From contig JAPTHN010000011.1 of the NCBI GenBank assembly GCA_026936325.1, positions 35,250,629 through 35,314,628 of the forward strand: a stretch of 64,000 nucleotides of DNA, read 5' to 3'. The position numbers were made by a program, and so were the translations under genes. Shown piece by piece: positions 57,883 through 64,000 of the stretch. Positions within the stretch are counted from its first letter, which is position 1. Each line of letters begins with the position of its first letter. Below the pieces are notes generated by a model. It did no database searches. It worked only from the letters and a program-made list of their open reading frames with translations, and was not told the DNA's origin. Source of the DNA: Platynereis dumerilii. Lineage: Eukaryota > Annelida > Polychaeta > Phyllodocida > Nereididae.

Positions 57883-58089
57883 CTCTTGCTTAGCTTGTGC
57901 CTTGAAGTGAAGCTTCTTCGCCTTTTTTGCAACTTTTGATTCTTTAAACTGAACACCTTGATCTTTTGCACTCCTGACCATAGACCGGACTTCATCCAGG
58001 CAGAGCAGAGCTCTGTCAGATCCAGATGCCATTTCCTATGTTAATCTTCCAGTGATGTCCACGTCAAAATTTCAAAAATAATCTGACAG
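57883..58089 (-). CDS. Host gene exon 1 (start codon at 58032)
   Basis: The ATG at 58032-58030 is in a good context (GGAAATGGC). The 50 codons read MASGSDRALLCLDEVRSMVR, then SAKDQGVQFKESKVAKKAKK, then LHFKAQAKQE, ending at a donor GAG then GTAGGT (57883) in phase 0. A 57-nt leader (58033-58089) follows a likely acceptor TTTTTTTTCAG, so an upstream non-coding exon probably exists to the right of 58.1 kb. The lysine-rich stretch KKAKKLHFKAQAK could be a nuclear localisation signal, which is inference. I do not recognise the protein family. Confidence 0.75.
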
Positions 58090-58509
58090 CTGAAAAAAAA
58101 CAAAACCATCGTTATTTCTGCGCAAAGTGAAAATGTTTCATCAGATGTGTTAGGCCCAAAGTGACCTTTCAGAATTGATGACTGGGGGGAGCGGGAGTTT
58201 TGCCAGAACTGTCCATAAAATATTGATACCCCCCTCGAGTTGTATGCAGATTTTCAGTATCCCACCCTTTGGTTTCTTGCAGATTTTTAGTACCCCCCTC
58301 CCTTTGACGTACAAAGAAATACATACATATAGTTATACATGTGCCCCTTGTACAGTCGCTCGTACAGATTTGCAGACTTTTGCGCGTAAAAATGTGTGGT
58401 ACCCCCTTGGAACAATGTGACCCCCTCGGTCAAAACTCTGACCCCAATATACCTTCATGTACTTGTTCGTATACTTGTTTATTTTTATACTTAAACATAT
58501 TTAGACTAT
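58090..58509. other. Upstream of exon 1, no feature recognised
   Basis: Contains a stretch with repeated TACCCCCC and GCAGATTTTCAGTA words (58225-58310). No promoter motif is convincing, since the true first exon may lie elsewhere. Confidence 0.5.
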
Positions 58510-58563
58510 TTTCACCAACTGCTCGGTGAAGTTTTATTACCGCTAGCGGTTATCGGAATCTAG
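58510..58563 (+). mobile_element. 3' end of a Helitron-like element
   Basis: TTCACCAACTGCTCGGTGAA, a palindrome ACCGCTAGCGGT and then CTAG at 58560-58563 before T reproduce a Helitron 3' end: a hairpin about 10 bp before CTAG. Its 5' part was not identified. Confidence 0.65.
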
Positions 58564-59863
58564 TTATTATTAGCATTCACCATCATAATGGTGAATGCTA
58601 TTATTTTTGTAGATTTTTTTATTTTTTATTTTTTATTTTTATTTTTCCGTCATTTTCGGTTGAGTTCAGGGTTGTCCTTTTGTGGATGGATAGTGCTAGG
58701 TGAGATATTATGATCCCCCAAATTTTTTTGACCTTGACCTATTTTTTCAAGGTCAGAGGTCACGTCAAAGTTTGGATTTTTGAAGGGCTAACTCCAAAAC
58801 TAATAAAGATAGAGAGATCTGGTTTTCACTATTATGTAACAAATCAATAGCTTAAACAAAATCAATACAAACATTGTTCAATTTTATAAAGGGGTAATTA
58901 CCCCAACCGATTAAGTTGTTTACCCTTTGCCGGACTAAGGCTCATAAACCGAAAATGGTAGGATGATGCTGATAAGTGTATTATGTTCCCTAGAGATGGG
59001 CCCATGGTAAGTGGTATTTAATTTTTTGATCACTCACTTTGTTACGGAGATATCCAACTTTCAATTTCCATAGATTTACCATTTTTTGGTATCCGTTGCG
59101 GCTTGCAAAATAAAGCACAGCTAGCTCCATGCCAGGTTAGTGTCACAATTGCTGTTAGATGTGTCACATGTATGAAGTCAATACGAAGTCAATACGAAGT
59201 CAATACGAAGTCAATACGAAGTCAATATGAAGTCAATATGAAGTCAATGTAAAGTCAATGTAAAGTCAATGTAAACTCAATGTAAAGTCAATGTAAAGTC
59301 AATATAAAGTCAATATAAAGTCTATTTAAAGTCATTTCATTTTAATATCATTTCATTGATCATTTCATTGATCATTTCATTGATCATTAAATTTTCATAT
59401 GAAGTCAAGTCAATATCAGTCAATATCAGTCAATATCAGTCAATATGAAGTCAATATGAAGTCAATATGAAGTCAATATGAAGTCAATATGAAGTCAATA
59501 TGAAGTCAATGTAAAGTCAATGTAAAGTAGTCAATGTAAAGTCAATATAAAGTCAATTTAAAGTCAATTTAAAGTCAATTTAAAATCATTTCATTATAAT
59601 TTCATTTCATTGATCATTTCATTGATCATTTCATTGATCATTTCATTATAATTTCATTTCATTGATCATTTCATTTCATTGATCATTTCATTGATCATTT
59701 CATTGATCATTTCATTGATCATTTCATTGATCATTTCATTTCATTGATCATTTCATTGATCATTTCATTGATCATTTCATTGATCATTTCATTGATCATT
59801 TCATTTGAGTGATGAAAGGGTGAATGCTCATTCCCAGTTGCACTGGGAATATCTAATGTCTAG
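58564..59863 (+). mobile_element. Helitron-like element 1 with minisatellite core
   Basis: It begins directly after the previous CTAG with a hairpin TAGCATTCACCAT...ATGGTGAATGCTA (58573-58604). It ends with GGGTGAATGCT, which can pair with the 5' AGCATTCACC, the hairpin TTCCCAGTTGCACTGGGAA and CTAG at 59860-59863. A 5' inverted repeat, 3' hairpin, CTAG end and tandem-repeat core fit the non-autonomous Helentron/Helitron2 type. TTGACCTTGACCT and AAGGTCAGAGGTCA lie near the 5' end. No Rep/helicase. Confidence 0.75.
59168..59812. repeat. Minisatellites GAAGTCAATAY and CATTTCATTGAT
   Basis: About 59185-59335 and 59398-59580 repeat an 11-12 bp GAAGTCAATAN / AAAGTCAATGT unit. About 59336-59392 and 59588-59806 repeat CATTTCATTGAT. 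They form the core of Helitron-like element 1. Confidence 0.95.
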
Positions 59864-61846
59864 TTATTATTATTATTATTTGGCCACTTTTTGCCAGTTA
59901 GTTTTTGTGCTAGAGACTTGAAATTTTGTACATAGGTAGTCCTTGGTAAGTACTTTCATTTTTTGTGAAAATGGTTGACCTTGACCTTGAACTCAAGGTC
60001 ACAGGTCATCTCAAAGTCAAATTTTCCAAAATTTCAAAGTGGATTATCTCTTTTAATATCATTGTTAGAAAATTAGGACTTAGGAACCTTTATATAAACA
60101 TGTGTTGCTACAATTTTGGCCTATATCGTTTATTGGGAGATGAGGGTAAAGGGGTATTTACCCCCTTTTGAAAAAAAAAAAAAAAAACCAGTTGCTCATG
60201 TTTTCAGAGAAAACTATAATGGCTAGAGGCTCAGTTTTTGCTGTAATTGATAGCCTGACTGCTCATCCATGGTAAGACACTTTTTATATTTTGATCAAAC
60301 TTGGGGTTTCTGAGTTATTGGACTTTCAAAAATGGGTGTTTTGTCCAAAAAGTGAAAACATTTTTTAACTTTGGTTTGAATGGAGGGAATTTCATGAAAC
60401 TTGGTGTGTATATAGTATTCATGAATTACAGTCACATTATAAAATAAAAATAACGTTTTGGGGGTAATTACCCCAAAAGGGGTAATTGACTCTAACTTTT
60501 GGTTAACATGGACGATTTTCTCCCAATTTTGCACAAGTCCAGTATATTGACATGGGGAGATAATGCAAGTATGATTTTGATGTCAAGGGGAAATTTACCC
60601 CCTTATTCTGGATCGAAAGGGGTGAATATGTGTTTTGAGCAGTTATTGTGTATTGAATGATACAATAGGCATCGTTTGAGACTTACCTTTGTGCTGTGGA
60701 TGTTCCTGGATAAAAATTGTCGTTTTTAGGTAATTACCCCAAAAAGGGGTAAAAAGTCATAACTTTTGATTGACTTGGACGATATTCTCCAAATTTTGCA
60801 CAGGTTTAGTATCTTGACATGGGGACATAATGCAAGTACGATTTTGATGTAATGGGGTAATTTACCCCCATATTCAAGATCGAAAGGGGTGAATATGTAT
60901 TTTGAGCAGTTCTTGTCTTTCCAATGGTACAATTGGCATCGGTTGGGACTTTACTTCACACCATTGATGTTTTTTGGTTAAAATTGCCATTTTTAGGTAA
61001 TTACCCCCAAAAAGGGGTCAATATTCATATCTTTTGACTGACTTGGACGATTTCCTTCAAGTTTTGCACAAGTTTAGTATCTTGACATGGGCACATAATG
61101 CAAGTATGATTTTGATGTCATGGGTTAATTTACCCCCATATTCAGGATCGAAAGGGGCGAATATGTGTTTTGAGTAGTTCTTATCTTTGCAATGATATAA
61201 CAGGCATCGGTTGGGACTTTACTTCACACCATTGATGTTTTTGTGTTAAAATTGCCGTTTTTAGGTAATTACCCCAAAAAAGGGGTAAATATTCATAACT
61301 TTTGATTGACTTGGACGATTTTCTTCAAATTTTGCACAGGTTTAGTATCTTGACATGGGGGCATAAAGCAAGAACGATATGGATGTCATGGGGTTATTTA
61401 CCCCCATATTCCGGATCGAAAGGGGTGAATATGTGTTTTGAGCAGTTCTTATCTTTGCAATGGTATAAGAGGCATCGGTTGGGACTCTACTTCACACCAT
61501 TGATGTTTTTGGGTTAAAATTGCCGTTTTTAGGTAATTACCCCCAAAAAGGGGTAAATATTCATAACTTTTGATTGACTTGGACGATTTTCTTCAAATTT
61601 TGCACAGGTTTAGTATCTTGACGTGGGTACATAATTCAAGTTTGACTTTGATGTCACGGGGTAATTTACCCTAAGAATCAATGCCAAAAGGGTTGAACAA
61701 GTATTTTGAGCAGTTTTTGTGTTTTCAATGGTATATTTGGTTATGTGTTTCCATTGATTTTTCATATGAATTGTTCAATCTTTTGCCTGCAAGCCCACGT
61801 ATTCCATGTCGAATCATTCTCTACCTTTTCAAAGGTTGACTGCTAG
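59864..61846 (+). mobile_element. Helitron-like element 2 with five 270-bp monomers
   Basis: It starts right after the CTAG of element 1 with TTATTATTATTATTTGGCC. It ends with hairpin ACCTTTTCAAAGGT, ten bases, then CTAG (61843-61846). The core is five tandem monomers of about 268 bp starting near 60453, 60731, 60993, 61264 and 61532. The 5' part contains TTGACCTTGACCTTGAACTC and AAGGTCACAGGTCA. No coding sequence of note; the repeated 70-80 codon frames come from the monomers. Confidence 0.78.
60453..61680. repeat. Five tandem 268-bp monomers in element 2
   Basis: Each monomer opens GGTAATTACCCCNAAAAGGG, a palindrome GGTAATTACC plus CCCC...GGGG. Each carries ACTTTTGATTGACTTGGACG, then GGGGTAATTTACCCCCATAT, then GATCGAAAGGGGTGAATATG. 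Confidence 0.93.
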
Positions 61847-63818
61847 TTATTATTATTATTATTTGGCCACTTTTTGCCAGTTAGTTTTTGTGCTAGAGAC
61901 TTGAAATTTTGTACATAGGTAGTCCTTGGTCAGTACTTTCATTTTTTGTGAAAATGGTTGACCTTGACCTTGAACTCAAGGTCACAGGTCATCTCAAAGT
62001 CAAATTTTCCAAAATTTCAAAGTGGATTATCTCTTTTAATATCATTGTTAGATTATTAGGACTTAGGAACCTTTATATAAACATGTGTTGCTACAATTTT
62101 GGCCTGTATCGTTTATTGGGAGATGAGGGTAAAGGGGTATTTACCCCCTTTTGACAAAAACCAGTTGCTCATGTTTTCAGAGAAAACTATAATGGCTAGA
62201 GGCTCAGTTTTTGCTGTAATTGATAGCCTGACTGCTCATCCATGGTAAGACACTTTTTATATTTTGATCAAACTTGGGGTTTCTGAGTTATTGGACTTTC
62301 AAAAATGGGTGTTTTGTCCAAAAAGTGAAAACATTTTTTAACTTTAGTTTGAATGGAGGGAAATTAATGAAACTTGGTGTGTATATAGTATTCATGAATT
62401 ACAGTCACATTATAAAATAAAAATAACGTTTTGGGGGTAATTACCCCAAAAGGGGTAATTGACTCTAACTTTTGATTAACATGGACGATTTTCTCCAAAT
62501 TTTGCACAAGTCCAGTATATTGACATGGGGAGATAATGCAAGTATGATTTTGATGTCAAGGGGAAATTTACCCCCTTATTCTGGATCGAAAGGGGTGAAT
62601 ATGTGTTTTGAGCAGTTATTGTGTATTGAATGATACAATAGGCATCGTTTGAGACTTTCCTTCGTGCTGTGGATGTTCCTGGATAAAAATTGTCGTTTTT
62701 AGGTAATTACCCCAAAAAGGGGTAAAAAGTCATAACTTTTGATTGACTTGGACGATTTTCTCCAAATTTTGCACATGTTTAGTATCTTGACATGTGGACA
62801 TAATGCAAGTACGATTTTGATGTCATGGGGTAATTTACCCCCATATTCAAGATCGAAAGGGGTGAATATGTGTTTTGAGCAGTTCTTATCTTTGCAATGG
62901 TATAATAGGCATCGGTTGGGACTTTACTTCACAATACAGATGTCCTTAGGTGAAAATTGTCATTTTAAGGTAATTACCCCCAAAAAGGGGTAAATATTCA
63001 TAACTTTTGACTGGCTTGGACGATTTCCTTCAAATTTTGCACAAGTTTAGTATCTTGACATGGGCACATAATGCAAGTATGATTTTGATGTCATGGGTTA
63101 ATTTACCCCCATATTCTGGATTGAAAGGGCGAATATGTGTTTTGAGCAGTTCTTATCTTTGCAATGGTATAATAGGCATCGGTTGGGACTTTACTTCACA
63201 CCATTTTTGTTTTTGGGTTAAAATTGCCGTTTTTAGATAATTACCCCCAAAAAGAGGTAAATATTCATAACTTTTGATTGACTTGGACGATTTTCTTCAA
63301 ATTTTGCACAGGTTTAGTATCTTGACATGGGGACATAATGCAAGTACGATATGGATGTCATGGGGTTATTTACCCCCATATTCCAGATCGAAGGGGGTGA
63401 ATATGTGTTTTGAGCAGTTCTTATCTTTGCAATGGTATATCAGGCATCGGTTGGGACTTTACTTCACACCATTGATGTTTTTGAGTTAAAATGGCCGTTT
63501 TTAGTTAATTACCCCAAAAAAGGGGTAAATATTCATAACTTTTGATTGACTTGGATGATTTTCTTCAAATTTTGCACAGGTTTAGTATCTTGACATGGGG
63601 ACATAATTCAAGTTTGACTTTGATGTCACCGGGTAATTTACCCTGAAAATCAATGCCAAAAGGGATGAACAAGTATTTTGAGCAGTTTTTGTGTTTTCAA
63701 TGGTATATTTGGTTATGTGTTTCCATTGATTTTTCGTATGAATTGTTCAATCTTTTGCCTGCAAGCCCACGTATTCCATGTCGATTTATATCCTACCTTT
63801 TCAAAGGTTGACTGCTAG
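61847..63818 (+). mobile_element. Helitron-like element 3, near-copy of element 2
   Basis: 1972 bp, highly similar to 59864-61846 throughout, including five monomers (about 62435-63650), the hairpin ACCTTTTCAAAGGT and CTAG at 63815-63818. Element 2 has extra A residues near 60170 and small differences within monomers. It follows element 2 with no spacer. Confidence 0.78.
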
Positions 63819-64000
63819 TTATTAGCATTCACCAATACTTGGTGAATGGTATTGTTTTTGCTCTTATTATTATTATTATTTTTCACCCCACCTAAAATTG
63901 GAGAAAGTTAATGAAAGTTGGTGGATAGGTAGTCCTAAGTGAGAGGAGAAGTTGTGCAAAATTTTTTTGACCTTGACCTATTTTTGGAGGTCAGAGGTCA
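63819..64000 (+). mobile_element. Start of Helitron-like element 4 (cut by window end)
   Basis: Immediately after CTAG it opens like element 1: TTATTAGCATTCACCAATAC, TTGGTGAATG, then (TTA)n, and further on TTGACCTTGACCTATTTTTG and AGGTCAGAGGTCA. It runs off the window. Confidence 0.72.

Noticed and set aside
59864-63818. Family of small proteins starting MIDLDDFLQILH
   Set aside because: They come from the 268-bp monomers; their frames break at different points and have no start context.

Overview
The window looks like animal (metazoan) nuclear DNA. It has spliced exons with GT-AG borders, a tRNA-derived SINE, several non-LTR retrotransposons, a Ty3/gypsy element, hAT-like, TA-flanked and TTAA-flanked DNA transposons, Helitron-like elements and much satellite DNA. 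The mix suggests a marine invertebrate, perhaps a deuterostome such as an echinoderm or hemichordate; that placement is inference. No bacterial-style genes, operons or CRISPR arrays are present. Almost everything is repeat, and only one host gene family can be supported.

Host gene: a minus-strand gene of unknown function runs from about 58.1 kb leftwards, with exons at 57883-58089, 53372-53449 and 43945-46502, all joined in phase 0. The third exon is split by a 5'-truncated LINE. Two almost identical 2.78-kb tandem copies of that exon and its flanks lie at 757-6325, and a 100-bp scrap lies at 655-757. The tandem copies have frame damage and look like pseudo-exons. Each also carries a hAT-like element with a SINE inside it. 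The third copy keeps the empty hAT site.

Layout: 0-6.3 kb, minisatellite and duplicated exons. 6.4-11.2 kb, a repeat split by a 4.27-kb DNA element with perfect 56-bp inverted ends. 12.0-18.9 kb, a complete-ended gypsy element carrying a nested hAT-like insertion. 19.1-20.4 kb, a TTAA element inserted into the target duplication of a hAT-like element. 21-25.5 kb, mostly unassigned DNA with short palindromic arrays. 26-29.3 kb, a LINE split by a TA-flanked element. 31-33.2 kb, a satellite array. 33.9-41.0 kb, a mosaic of nested inverted repeats and tetranucleotide tracts. 43.5-58.1 kb, the host gene, with a 5'-partial LINE (48.7-50.7 kb) and several TA-flanked elements in its introns. 58.5-64 kb, a head-to-tail series of Helitron-like elements with tandem-repeat cores.

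The most unusual points are a LINE ORF1 ending in a NADAR-like (YbiA-like) segment, the Helitron-like head-to-tail array, a set of TA-flanked elements that share a G-rich layout but not sequence, and several insertions whose target duplications can be proved inside the window from empty sites or restored LINE or host sequence.
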